64,000 nt of DNA, taken from Chitinophagales bacterium. GTDB lineage: Bacteria; Bacteroidota; Bacteroidia; Chitinophagales; UBA8649. The notes under the pieces are model-generated. The model saw nothing but the letters and a program-made list of their open reading frames with translations. It had not been told where the DNA came from and ran no database searches. Location of the stretch: the NCBI GenBank assembly GCA_020635975.1, contig JACJYT010000003.1, positions 310,001 to 374,000 of the forward strand. Direction: 5' to 3'. Below, in pieces: positions 45,044 to 52,923 of the stretch; the first letter of the stretch is position 1, and every line of letters begins with the position of its first letter. The translations under genes were made by a program, and so were the position numbers.

Positions 45044-46351
45044 ATGAATACAAAAACGATGAATTATAAAGTTAAGGATATTTCACTTGCCGAGTGGGGT
45101 AGAAAAGAAATCCGTTTAGCTGAAGCTGAAATGCCGGGGTTGATGGCTATTAGAGAGGAATTTGGTTCTTCTAAACCTCTACAAGGAGCAAGAATAGCAG
45201 GTTGTTTACACATGACTATTCAAACTGCTGTTTTAATTGAAACTTTGGTAGAGCTTGGAGCTGATGTTACTTGGTCTTCTTGTAATATATTTTCGACTCA
45301 AGATCATGCAGCTGCAGCTATAGCTGCAGCCGGAGTTCCTGTGTTTGCATGGAAGGGAATGACAGAAGAAGAATTTGATTGGTGCATTGAGCAAACTCTA
45401 CATGCTTTTAATGGTGGCCAGGCTTTGAACATGATTTTAGATGATGGTGGCGACTTAACCAATATGGTTTTCGATCGTTTTCCAGAATTGGCAAAAGATA
45501 TTCGAGGCATTTCTGAAGAAACTACAACAGGGGTTCATCGTCTTTACGAAAGAGAGAAAAAAGGAACCTTACTTCTTCCAGCGATAAACATTAATGATTC
45601 GGTAACGAAATCAAAATTTGATAACAAATATGGTTGTCAAGAATCTTTGGTAGACGCCATCAGAAGAGCAACAGATTTAATGCTAGCTGGTAAGACGGCT
45701 GTGGTTGCTGGCTACGGTGATGTAGGGAAAGGTTCTGCTGCATCTTTAAGAAATGCTGGTGTTCGTGTAACGGTTACAGAATGCGATCCTATTTGTGCAT
45801 TGCAAGCTGCAATGGATGGCTATGCGGTAAAGAAAATGGAAAATGCCATTAAAGAAGCGGATATTGTGGTTACTGCAACTGGTAATAAAGATATCATTCG
45901 AGGAGAGCATTTTAAGAATATGAAAGATAAAGCCATAGTTTGTAATATTGGTCATTTCGACAACGAAATTGATATGGCTTGGTTGAACAAAAATTATGGT
46001 TCAACGAAAGATGTAATCAAACCTCAAGTAGACATGTACAATGTAGAAGGTAAGGAAGTAATTGTTCTAGCTGAAGGTAGATTAGTTAACCTAGGATGCG
46101 GTACTGGTCACCCAAGTTTTGTGATGAGTAATTCTTTTACTAATCAGGTTTTAGCCCAATTGGAATTATGGCAACACACCAATAAGTACGAAAACAAAGT
46201 ATATGTTCTTCCTAAGCATTTAGACGAAAAAGTAGCTTCGTTACACTTATCGAAAATTGGTGTTGAATTAGAAGAGTTAAGTCAAGAGCAAGCGGAGTAT
46301 ATTGGCGTAAGTCCACAAGGACCTTTCAAGCCAGATTATTATAGATATTAG
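45044..46351 (+). CDS. ahcY: Adenosylhomocysteinase
   Basis: A 435-residue S-adenosylhomocysteine hydrolase. Diagnostic blocks are DISLAEWGRKEIRLAEAEMP, SCNIFSTQDHAAAAIA, the NAD-binding AVVAGYGDVGKGSAASLR and the C-terminal GPFKPDYYRY. It splits S-adenosylhomocysteine into adenosine and homocysteine in the cytoplasm, sustaining methylation. The ATG at 45044 (MNTKTMNYKVKDIS) is chosen over a TTG at 45026. A hairpin terminator follows. Confidence 0.97.
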   Translation: MNTKTMNYKVKDISLAEWGRKEIRLAEAEMPGLMAIREEFGSSKPLQGARIAGCLHMTIQTAVLIETLVELGADVTWSSCNIFSTQDHAAAAIAAAGVPVFAWKGMTEEEFDWCIEQTLHAFNGGQALNMILDDGGDLTNMVFDRFPELAKDIRGISEETTTGVHRLYEREKKGTLLLPAININDSVTKSKFDNKYGCQESLVDAIRRATDLMLAGKTAVVAGYGDVGKGSAASLRNAGVRVTVTECDPICALQAAMDGYAVKKMENAIKEADIVVTATGNKDIIRGEHFKNMKDKAIVCNIGHFDNEIDMAWLNKNYGSTKDVIKPQVDMYNVEGKEVIVLAEGRLVNLGCGTGHPSFVMSNSFTNQVLAQLELWQHTNKYENKVYVLPKHLDEKVASLHLSKIGVELEELSQEQAEYIGVSPQGPFKPDYYRY

Positions 46352-46371
46352 TCTTCGGATTAAAATTAAAG

Positions 46372-46405
46372 AAAAGAGCAAGTTGTTTACAACTTGCTCT
46401 TTTTG
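46372..46405 (+). terminator. Rho-independent terminator after ahcY
   Basis: A near-perfect stem of AAAAGAGCAAGTT with AACTTGCTCTTTT around a short loop, ending in a T-rich run, 20 bases after the ahcY stop. Confidence 0.88.
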
Positions 46406-46487
46406 TTTTAAATCGGAGCGAACAAAAGTTGTACAATTGCGTTTTGAAAAGAAATTCTTGTTTACCTTTAAGGCACAAAGCGTATTT

Positions 46488-46931
46488 ATGAACAAAAGGA
46501 TTTTAGGCTTTTTAATTCTTAGCTCTTTTTTTTCAGTTTGGATGTTTTCCTGTTCGAAATCGGAAGGGGAAACGAATATTAGCAGTTCTAGTTCTAATAG
46601 AAGTCACTATAAGGGCGAAAATTGTATGAATTGCCATTATACCGAAGGACCAGGAGAAGGATGGTTTAGTGCAGCAGGAAGTGTTTATGGCGATTTCTTG
46701 AATCATAGAGCACGTATCTTTGATGCCAACACAGGGGCCTTACTAAAGATCGTTCAAATCGATCTTCAAGGCAACCTGTATACCACCGAAGAAATTGATA
46801 TGACAAATGGCATAACAATTGATATTATTGATGAACAAGATAATATTGTAAGTGTAATGCAAACCGTAGTTTTCAATGCGCAATGCAATCTTTGTCATGA
46901 TGATAAATATCAAGGAAAAATTTTCTTATAA
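46488..46931 (+). CDS. Lipoprotein with two CxxCH heme-binding-type motifs
   Basis: A 147-residue lipoprotein from the ATG at 46488 (MNKRILGFLILSSFFSVWMF, then SC with lipobox Cys22). Two CxxCH motifs are present, CMNCH (46-50) and CNLCH (133-137), near the two ends of the mature protein, as in small c-type cytochromes. The region between them is a beta-rich fold (ARIFDANTGALLKIVQIDLQ). A frame from 46383 would read through the ahcY terminator and is rejected. Its stop overlaps the start of the thioredoxin gene (TAATG). It probably carries electrons in the redox cluster; heme attachment is inferred. Confidence 0.78.
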   Translation: MNKRILGFLILSSFFSVWMFSCSKSEGETNISSSSSNRSHYKGENCMNCHYTEGPGEGWFSAAGSVYGDFLNHRARIFDANTGALLKIVQIDLQGNLYTTEEIDMTNGITIDIIDEQDNIVSVMQTVVFNAQCNLCHDDKYQGKIFL

Positions 46932-47377
46932 TGAAGCAAACGTTTTTAGTAGTATTCCTTCTATTGGGCTTTTTATTAAGCGCTCAAAATGAACAAAAAT
47001 GGTTAGTAAATTTTGAAGAAGCAAAAAAGGAAGCACAAAGTCAATCTAGGCATATTCTCGTAAGTTTTTCAGGATCGGATTGGTGTGGTAATTGTATGCG
47101 TCTTTCTCAAGACCTCTTTGAAAGTCAAGAGTTTAAAGAATTCGCCACAGAAAACTTGATTTTGCTAAATTTAGATTTTCCTGCTAAGAAAGCAAATAAA
47201 TTGAGTGCTGAGCAAACAGCCCACAATGATGCCCTAGCCGAAAAATTTAATCCAACTGGAGTTTTTCCGCTCACCTTAGTCTTGAATGAGAAGGGCGAGC
47301 TTATTAGTAAAATGAAGTATCCTTGTAAAAATGTGGAGGAGTATTTACACGAAATTCAGTTAGCGCTTAGAAAGTAG
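46931..47377 (+). CDS. Secreted thioredoxin-fold protein
   Basis: A 148-residue exported protein: signal peptide MKQTFLVVFLLLGFLLSAQ, then a thioredoxin-like fold with redox motif SGSDWCGNCMRLSQDLF around residue 50. It resembles the DUF899/thioredoxin_7 type that precedes ApbE, DUF4266 and DUF3570 genes in other Bacteroidota. It could keep the cysteines of the CxxCH lipoprotein or of the Cys-ended DUF4266 protein reduced. It overlaps the upstream stop by one base and lies 5 bases before apbE. Confidence 0.88.
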   Translation: MKQTFLVVFLLLGFLLSAQNEQKWLVNFEEAKKEAQSQSRHILVSFSGSDWCGNCMRLSQDLFESQEFKEFATENLILLNLDFPAKKANKLSAEQTAHNDALAEKFNPTGVFPLTLVLNEKGELISKMKYPCKNVEEYLHEIQLALRK

Positions 47378-47382
47378 GAACT

Positions 47383-48375
47383 ATGAAGAGGCTTCTGATT
47401 CTCTCTTCCATTCTACTATTTTGTCAATATAGTTTTAGTCAGTTTAGTTATTCTAAGGACACCATCCTAATGGGTTCGGCTTTTAATTTTACTGCTATAC
47501 ACGCAGAGAAAGAAGGCGCTCAACAAGCCGTATTTGCTGGAATTCAAGAAGTATATAGAATAGAATGTTTTCTCTCCTCTTGGAAAGATAGTTCAGAAAC
47601 TTCTGCCATAAACAGAAATGCAGGAAAGCAAGCCGTGAAGGTTAGTATTGAATTGTATGATTTAATACTTCGGTCAAAAAAAATATCGGCCCTTTCTAAT
47701 GGCTACTTTGATATCAGTTTTGCCTCAATAAATAAGCTATGGCAATTTAATCAGCAAGAACAGCTAGCTCCCGATAGTGCTTTGGTAAGGCAATCTATTC
47801 AAAAAATTAATTATAAAAATATAGTTTTAGATAGTGTATCCTCATCTGTTTTTTTGCTAGAGGAAGGAATGAAAATTGGTTTTGGTGCCATTGGAAAGGG
47901 TTATGCGGCAGATCGTGCCAAAGAGCTAATGAAGAATCTGGGCGCCGAAAGTGGTGTAGTCAATGCCGGTGGCGATGTTTTGGCGTGGGGTACAAAATTA
48001 GACGGAAGCCTATGGACTATTGGCATAGCAGATCCAGCTCATAAAAATGAAATTTTATCCACTATAGAAATAGATAATTTTGCCATTGTTACTTCTGGAG
48101 ATTATGAGCGTTATCTCACTATTAAAGAGGAGCGCTATGGTCATATTATTAATCCTAAAACGGGCTATCCAGTAAAAGGCGTCTTAAGTGTAACTGTATT
48201 AGCTCCAACTGCCGAGCTCGCAGATGCATTGGCCACAACAATTTTTATACTTGGAGAGGAGGAAGGAATCGCACTAGCAAACCATCTTAAAGGGGTAGAA
48301 TGTATTTTAATAAATGCTGAAAATAAATTCTTTTTTTCTGAGGGAATTCAGTTAAATTTGTTTGAAGATGAATAA
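47383..48375 (+). CDS. apbE: FAD:protein FMN transferase
   Basis: A 330-residue ApbE-family flavin transferase with a signal peptide (MKRLLILSSILLFCQYSFSQ). It has the family features MGSAFNFTA, GFGAIGKGYAADRAKELM, NAGGDVLAWG and TSGDYERYLTIKEERYGHII followed by NPKTGYPV. It cleaves FAD and links FMN covalently to a Ser or Thr of a target protein outside the cytoplasm. The start is 5 bases after the thioredoxin gene and the end overlaps the DUF4266 gene by 14 bases, so its target is probably encoded in this cluster. Confidence 0.94.
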   Translation: MKRLLILSSILLFCQYSFSQFSYSKDTILMGSAFNFTAIHAEKEGAQQAVFAGIQEVYRIECFLSSWKDSSETSAINRNAGKQAVKVSIELYDLILRSKKISALSNGYFDISFASINKLWQFNQQEQLAPDSALVRQSIQKINYKNIVLDSVSSSVFLLEEGMKIGFGAIGKGYAADRAKELMKNLGAESGVVNAGGDVLAWGTKLDGSLWTIGIADPAHKNEILSTIEIDNFAIVTSGDYERYLTIKEERYGHIINPKTGYPVKGVLSVTVLAPTAELADALATTIFILGEEEGIALANHLKGVECILINAENKFFFSEGIQLNLFEDE

Positions 48376-48583
48376 GTTGAGTCTCATAATCGTAATACTT
48401 CTATGCTTTGTGCTTCCATCTTGCACGAGTGTTAAAGCCTATCAAAAAATGTATTTAAACGATGTGGATATGCAATTATCCGATTCACCTATTGAGAATT
48501 TCGAAATGGGATTTCAAACCTATAGAGAAGGTGTTTCTGGTGGAAATGGTGGCAAAACAGGGGGAGGTTGTGGATGCAATTAA
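48362..48583 (+). CDS. DUF4266 small lipoprotein
   Basis: A 73-residue lipoprotein matching DUF4266: lipobox VLPSC (about Cys21), then VKAYQKMYLNDVDMQL and a Gly/Cys-rich tail GGNGGKTGGGCGCN. The terminal CGC may bind metal or be a redox pair. It overlaps apbE by 14 bases. Function is unknown, but the family is known for sitting beside DUF3570. Confidence 0.88.
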   Translation: MKMNKLSLIIVILLCFVLPSCTSVKAYQKMYLNDVDMQLSDSPIENFEMGFQTYREGVSGGNGGKTGGGCGCN

Positions 48584-49794
48584 GAGGCATATTGTTTTTA
48601 AGTTTATGTCTAATTAGCCTAAACTTGTTCGCTCAAGATTCTACTGCTACGAAAATTCATTTGGAAGATGTCAGTATAGATTTCCTTTTCAATTACTATG
48701 AGCAAGATGGTATTCATTCGCCGGTAACAGGAGGACAAGGAACAGAAAAATTGACGAATACTGCGCCTTCGATAATAGTTAATATTCCTTTAGATACCAA
48801 GAGAAGTTTATCTTACAGTGGCGGTTTTGATTATTATACTTCTGCTTCATCAGACAATATTAATAATCCCTACCTCTATGCCGACCATGTTAGCTCTGCC
48901 TCTGCAAATGATATTAGGGTGTATTCTAATTTAGGATTTAAGCAAAAAAATAAGGATAAGAAAACAAGTTATGGTGTAAACATGGGTTTGTCTTTTGAGT
49001 TTGATGTAGCCTCCGTATCGATTGGTTCTTCGTACTCTAAGCAGAGCAGGGATGAGAATAAAGAGTTTTCTATAAAAGGTTCTTACTATTTTGATTCTTG
49101 GAAGTTAATTTATCCTATTGAGCATAGAAATGCTTCTGTAAGTCCTTTGAATTCGGATCAAAGGCACTCCATCAACTTGTCGATGGTAGAATCGTGGGTA
49201 ATGAACAAAAGAATGACTGCTTCTGTAAATTTAGATCTGGTTTCGCAAATGGGATTATTATCTACCCCTTTTCATAGAGTGTATCTAAATAACAATACCG
49301 ATGCTTTAGATTCTAAGATAGAGCTCTTGCCTTCTTTTCGATTTAAAGTTCCTCTAGGCTTCCGTTACAACTATTATATAGCGGATTTTCTCTTGTTAAA
49401 TGCCTACTATCGTTTTTATTGGGATTCATGGAATGTTATTGGAAATACAGTGCAGATTGACTTGCCTATAAAGGTTAAAAATTTCATGAGAATTTATCCT
49501 TTTTATCGCTTCCATCATCAGCTTGCAGCCAAATATTTTGCTCCATATGCTCAGCACACTGTTACTGATGCCTTCTATACTTCTGATTTCGACTTGTCGG
49601 GTTTTGCAAGTCACAAATTTGGTTTAGGTCTTGGCTTTTCTCCTTTATATGGCATTTTTCATTTTAAGAGTAAAAACGAGAAAAGAAACAATATGCTAAA
49701 AAGTATTGATTTAAGATATGCTCATTATATCCGAAATGACGGACTTAGAGCAAATATCTACAGCATTGCTTTTAGTTATTTGATTAAGCGCTAA
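48574..49794 (+). CDS. DUF3570 outer-membrane beta-barrel-like protein
   Basis: A 406-residue DUF3570 protein. The ATG at 48574 (MQLRGILFLSLCLISLNLFA, then Q) is chosen over an upstream TTG at 48568. Residues 30-406 look like alternating beta strands of an outer membrane barrel, ending in AFSYLIKR. Two short motifs, DYYTSAS (86-92) and DHVSSAS (104-110), resemble the D-x-x-S/T-G/S-A-T/S sites that ApbE flavinylates. It overlaps the DUF4266 gene by 10 bases. A covalently flavinylated electron conduit in the outer membrane is the proposed role. Confidence 0.85.
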   Translation: MQLRGILFLSLCLISLNLFAQDSTATKIHLEDVSIDFLFNYYEQDGIHSPVTGGQGTEKLTNTAPSIIVNIPLDTKRSLSYSGGFDYYTSASSDNINNPYLYADHVSSASANDIRVYSNLGFKQKNKDKKTSYGVNMGLSFEFDVASVSIGSSYSKQSRDENKEFSIKGSYYFDSWKLIYPIEHRNASVSPLNSDQRHSINLSMVESWVMNKRMTASVNLDLVSQMGLLSTPFHRVYLNNNTDALDSKIELLPSFRFKVPLGFRYNYYIADFLLLNAYYRFYWDSWNVIGNTVQIDLPIKVKNFMRIYPFYRFHHQLAAKYFAPYAQHTVTDAFYTSDFDLSGFASHKFGLGLGFSPLYGIFHFKSKNEKRNNMLKSIDLRYAHYIRNDGLRANIYSIAFSYLIKR

Positions 49795-49873
49795 GTGCTT
49801 GCTTGAATTTGGCTTTCTGAAAATTGGAATTCATTACAATTTATAACATATACAAGTTTACAAAAGCTATATT

Positions 49874-49881
49874 TAACTTTG
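49874..49881 (+). promoter_or_regulatory. -7 promoter element (TAacTTTG) of pdxJ
   Basis: An exact TAnnTTTG, 22 bases before the pdxJ ATG at 49904. Confidence 0.5.
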
Positions 49882-49903
49882 ACCTAATATAGAAACTTGC
49901 GAA

Positions 49904-50647
49904 ATGTCTACAAAATTATCCGTTAATATCAATAAAATTGCCTTACTTAGAAACGCTAGGGGGGGGATGGTTCCTGATTTATTGCAGTTTGCTAAAGACT
50001 GTGCCGCTTTTGGGGCGGATGGTATTACGGTGCATCCCCGACAAGATGAACGTCACATCACGAGGAGAGACGTGAGGGATTTAGCGCAAATTTTCCCTAG
50101 TTCGAACTGCGAATTTAACATTGAAGGTTACCCTAGTCTTGATTTTGTGCGCTTAGTTTTGGATGCCAAGCCAAGTCAGGTTACTTTAGTACCAGACACA
50201 GTGAATCAACTTACCTCAGATCATGGATGGGACGTTAAGGCCAATTTTAAGCTATTAAAAGAAGTGCTTTACGAATTTCATTTGGCGGGTATAAGAAGCT
50301 CTTTGTTTATCGAGGCTGACCCAATTCAATTGGAAGCTGCAAAGGAGGTGGGAGCGGATAGAATAGAGTTTTATACTGGTCCGTATGCTGAAGCCTACTA
50401 TGATGCACGGAGACACATGCAAGATGTAAATAAGACTGTTGAGAAATTTAAGTCGGTCTTAAGCTTAATAGAAGAGCTAGAACTTGGCATTAATGCGGGG
50501 CATGATTTGAATTTAGACAATTTAAAGTTTTTTAAAGCCAATATTCCGAATCTTTTAGAAGTATCTATTGGTCAGGCTTTAGTTCGAGATTGCTTATATT
50601 ATGGCTTAGAGAATACGATACAAATGTATAAAAGGGAGTTGGCGTGA
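49904..50647 (+). CDS. pdxJ: Pyridoxine 5'-phosphate synthase
   Basis: A 247-residue PdxJ. The conserved N-terminus LSVNINKIALLRNARGGMVP and the blocks GADGITVHPRQDERHI, VTLVPDT and GADRIEFYTGPYAEAY, with the late INAGHDLNLDNL, are all present. It condenses 1-deoxyxylulose 5-phosphate with 3-amino-2-oxopropyl phosphate in vitamin B6 synthesis. Its TGA overlaps the GTG start of the acyltransferase gene. Confidence 0.96.
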   Translation: MSTKLSVNINKIALLRNARGGMVPDLLQFAKDCAAFGADGITVHPRQDERHITRRDVRDLAQIFPSSNCEFNIEGYPSLDFVRLVLDAKPSQVTLVPDTVNQLTSDHGWDVKANFKLLKEVLYEFHLAGIRSSLFIEADPIQLEAAKEVGADRIEFYTGPYAEAYYDARRHMQDVNKTVEKFKSVLSLIEELELGINAGHDLNLDNLKFFKANIPNLLEVSIGQALVRDCLYYGLENTIQMYKRELA

Positions 50648-51387
50648 AAACACTGCTAAAAATTTTCTTTACTGTTTGGGCGGCAATTGCATTTATGTTT
50701 TGGATTGTAATTGCTTATGTTGCTTATCAGCTGTTAAGATTGTTTTATGGAGGAAAGAAAGATAGGCAGTTTTTGCTCTTCCTTTATCACTTTATAGGCA
50801 GAATGGTGGTGCTCTTTGCTTTTCTTCGAGTGAAGAAAGTTTATCATAGTAGCTATAATGCAAAGGAAAGTTACGTAGTGGTAAGTAATCATTCTACCAT
50901 GATGGATATTCCTGCTAATGTGGTTGCTTCGCCACCAGAAATAGTATTTAAGTTTTTGGGCAAGAAGGAGGCCAATAGAATCCCATTTTTTGGTTATCTA
51001 ATAGATCGACTTTGTATTTTGGTGGATAGAGCAAGCGAAGAATCTCGAAAAAGCTCTTATGCTAGAATGAAGGCGGAAATGGATAAGTCGTATTCCATTA
51101 TTCTTTATCCGGAAGGAACCAGAAACAGGACGAAGGAACCTATAAAAGAGTTTTATGATGGTGCTTTTCGTTTGGCAATAGAAATGCAAAAACCTCTAGT
51201 GGTAAATACACTAGTGGGCATTAAGGAGCTTAATCCGCCAACAGGCTTTTTCACCTATAGGCCGGGAACTGTGGAATCGCATTGGGATGAAGCTATAATC
51301 ACGAAGGGAATGACTCTAGAGGATATTCCTCAACTGAAGAAAAGAGCAGGGGATATCATGATAAAGAGACTGTTAAAGCATAGCTAG
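50644..51387 (+). CDS. 1-acyl-sn-glycerol-3-phosphate acyltransferase (PlsC family)
   Basis: A 247-residue membrane acyltransferase. It starts with GTG in a 4-base overlap with pdxJ. One or two N-terminal hydrophobic segments precede the catalytic NHSTMMD (an HX4D motif) and the acyl/phosphate-binding YPEGTRNRTKEP. It acylates lysophosphatidic acid or a related lipid at the inner membrane. Its stop overlaps the convergent short gene by 4 bases. Confidence 0.9.
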   Translation: MKTLLKIFFTVWAAIAFMFWIVIAYVAYQLLRLFYGGKKDRQFLLFLYHFIGRMVVLFAFLRVKKVYHSSYNAKESYVVVSNHSTMMDIPANVVASPPEIVFKFLGKKEANRIPFFGYLIDRLCILVDRASEESRKSSYARMKAEMDKSYSIILYPEGTRNRTKEPIKEFYDGAFRLAIEMQKPLVVNTLVGIKELNPPTGFFTYRPGTVESHWDEAIITKGMTLEDIPQLKKRAGDIMIKRLLKHS

Positions 51388-51611
51388 GCCAATTGCAATT
51401 TATCAAATAAAATTGCTTTGTTCGCATATAAAATCGCTGAAATATTATAGGGTAGAACTAAGAGAATTCTACCATCTTTAAAAACATAGGGCGTATATTC
51501 ATAGCCTGCAGAAAGAATAAGGCTTTGAAGTTCCTTATCTAATTGCCCCTCATATTTTTTAATACCTAATTCAATATGCTTGCTTTGAACAATTGTGATA
51601 TCCTTTGCCAT
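51384..51611 (-). CDS. Small protein of unknown function
   Basis: A 75-residue protein (MAKDITIVQSKHIELGIKK ...) with no membrane segment or recognised domain; a mixed alpha/beta pattern is likely, with a hydrophobic strand GRILLVLPYNISAILYA. An exact -7 element TAgcTTTG (51626-51619), followed by CA, precedes the ATG by only 7 bases, which supports that it is expressed. It converges on plsC. Confidence 0.6.
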   Translation of the reverse strand: MAKDITIVQSKHIELGIKKYEGQLDKELQSLILSAGYEYTPYVFKDGRILLVLPYNISAILYANKAILFDKLQLA

Positions 51612-51618
51612 CTCCGTG

Positions 51619-51626
51619 CAAAGCTA
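51619..51626 (-). promoter_or_regulatory. -7 promoter element (TAgcTTTG)
   Basis: An exact TAnnTTTG followed by CA, 7 bases before the ATG at 51611. Confidence 0.5.
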
Positions 51627-51708
51627 AGTTAAATTGTATAAATCTTTGTTTGGAAGAGTGAACAATTAAAATAAATTGTAACTTTAAAGTAGATATTATT
51701 TTGAAACT

Positions 51709-52911
51709 ATGAGAACGTTATTAATTATTTCGACTATTCTTTTGCTTTTTTCTTGTAATAAGGAAGAAGAGAATGAACTCCCTATCCTTACCGAAAAGCA
51801 TAAAAGTTTAGTTGGTGCTAGTAATGCTTTTGGCTTTAATTTATATCAAGAAGTAGCTAGTAATGAAAGCGCTGATGCCAATATTATTTTATCGCCGCTT
51901 AGCGTAAGTACAGCACTTGGGATGTTGTTAAATGGGGCAAAGGGGCAAACGGAAACTTCCATCCTAAATACACTTGGTTTGGATTTAAGCACCGATGAGA
52001 ATAATGCAAGTGTAAGAGATTTACTAGATTTTTTACCTAATGTAGATACGCAAGTTCAAACTTCCATTGCCAATTCTATTTGGTATGAAGAAAGTTTTAA
52101 TGTAATACCTGAGTTTATTCAAGTAAATCAAGACAACTTTGATGCTGAAGTTTCTGCCTTGGATTTTTCGGATCCCAATTCCGTAAACCTCATTAACTCT
52201 TGGGTTAGTAATGCTACAAATGATAAAATTCCACTTATTCTAGAAAGTATTAATTCGGATGAGAGGATGTTTTTGATAAATGCAGTTTATTTGAATGCTC
52301 CTTGGGCAGAAGCTTTCGATCCAAATAATACTTTTAGTGGGCAATTTCAATTAGAAAATGGTACTTCGATAAGTACTCCTATGATGCACTCTGAAGATAT
52401 AGAATTTGCTTACGTTTTAAATTCTGATGTAGAAATGATCAATTTACCTTATGGAAATGGGGCTTATTCTTTTACTGCCATACTTCCAGCACCAGGTAAA
52501 ACTATTCAAGAAACAGAAGCTTTATTGAACCCTACAAATTTAAAAAATTGGCAGTCTAGTCTATCAACTGCACATTCTCTACATCTAAATTTTCCAAAAT
52601 TTGAATTGGAATTTGAAAGTAGTTTGAAAGAAGCTTTAAGTGCTTTAGGTATGGGAATTGCCTTTAGTGATCAAGCAGATCTAAGTGGTATTAATGAGGA
52701 AGGTGGTCTTTTGGTAACAGAAGTAAAGCATAAGTGTTATATCAAGTTAGATGAAGCGGGTACAGAAGCTGCTGGTGCCACTTCAATCGGGGTAGGAGTT
52801 ACTAGCGTTCCACCAACAGTTAGCTTCGATAAAGCTTTCTTGTTCGTAATAAGTGAAAGCAATACTGGTGCTATTTTATTCATGGGTAGGATTAGTAATC
52901 CCAATCCTTAG
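51709..52911 (+). CDS. Serpin-family protease inhibitor lipoprotein
   Basis: A 400-residue serpin with a lipobox (ILLLFSCNK, Cys16). Typical blocks are NIILSPLSVSTALGMLLNGA, MFLINAVYLNAPWAEAFD, and the hinge and reactive loop DEAGTEAAGATSIGVGVTS before VPPTVSFDKAFLFVI, with GRISNP at the end. The hinge keeps the small residues needed for loop insertion, so it should be an inhibitory serpin. The scissile bond is around GVTSV, which would suit chymotrypsin- or subtilisin-like targets. It probably protects the cell surface from host, predator or own proteases. Confidence 0.93.
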   Translation: MRTLLIISTILLLFSCNKEEENELPILTEKHKSLVGASNAFGFNLYQEVASNESADANIILSPLSVSTALGMLLNGAKGQTETSILNTLGLDLSTDENNASVRDLLDFLPNVDTQVQTSIANSIWYEESFNVIPEFIQVNQDNFDAEVSALDFSDPNSVNLINSWVSNATNDKIPLILESINSDERMFLINAVYLNAPWAEAFDPNNTFSGQFQLENGTSISTPMMHSEDIEFAYVLNSDVEMINLPYGNGAYSFTAILPAPGKTIQETEALLNPTNLKNWQSSLSTAHSLHLNFPKFELEFESSLKEALSALGMGIAFSDQADLSGINEEGGLLVTEVKHKCYIKLDEAGTEAAGATSIGVGVTSVPPTVSFDKAFLFVISESNTGAILFMGRISNPNP

Positions 52912-52923
52912 GCTAATAGCTAG

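Noticed and set aside
46383..46487. N-terminal extension of the CxxCH lipoprotein
   Set aside because: It translates the ahcY terminator hairpin and would bury the signal peptide.
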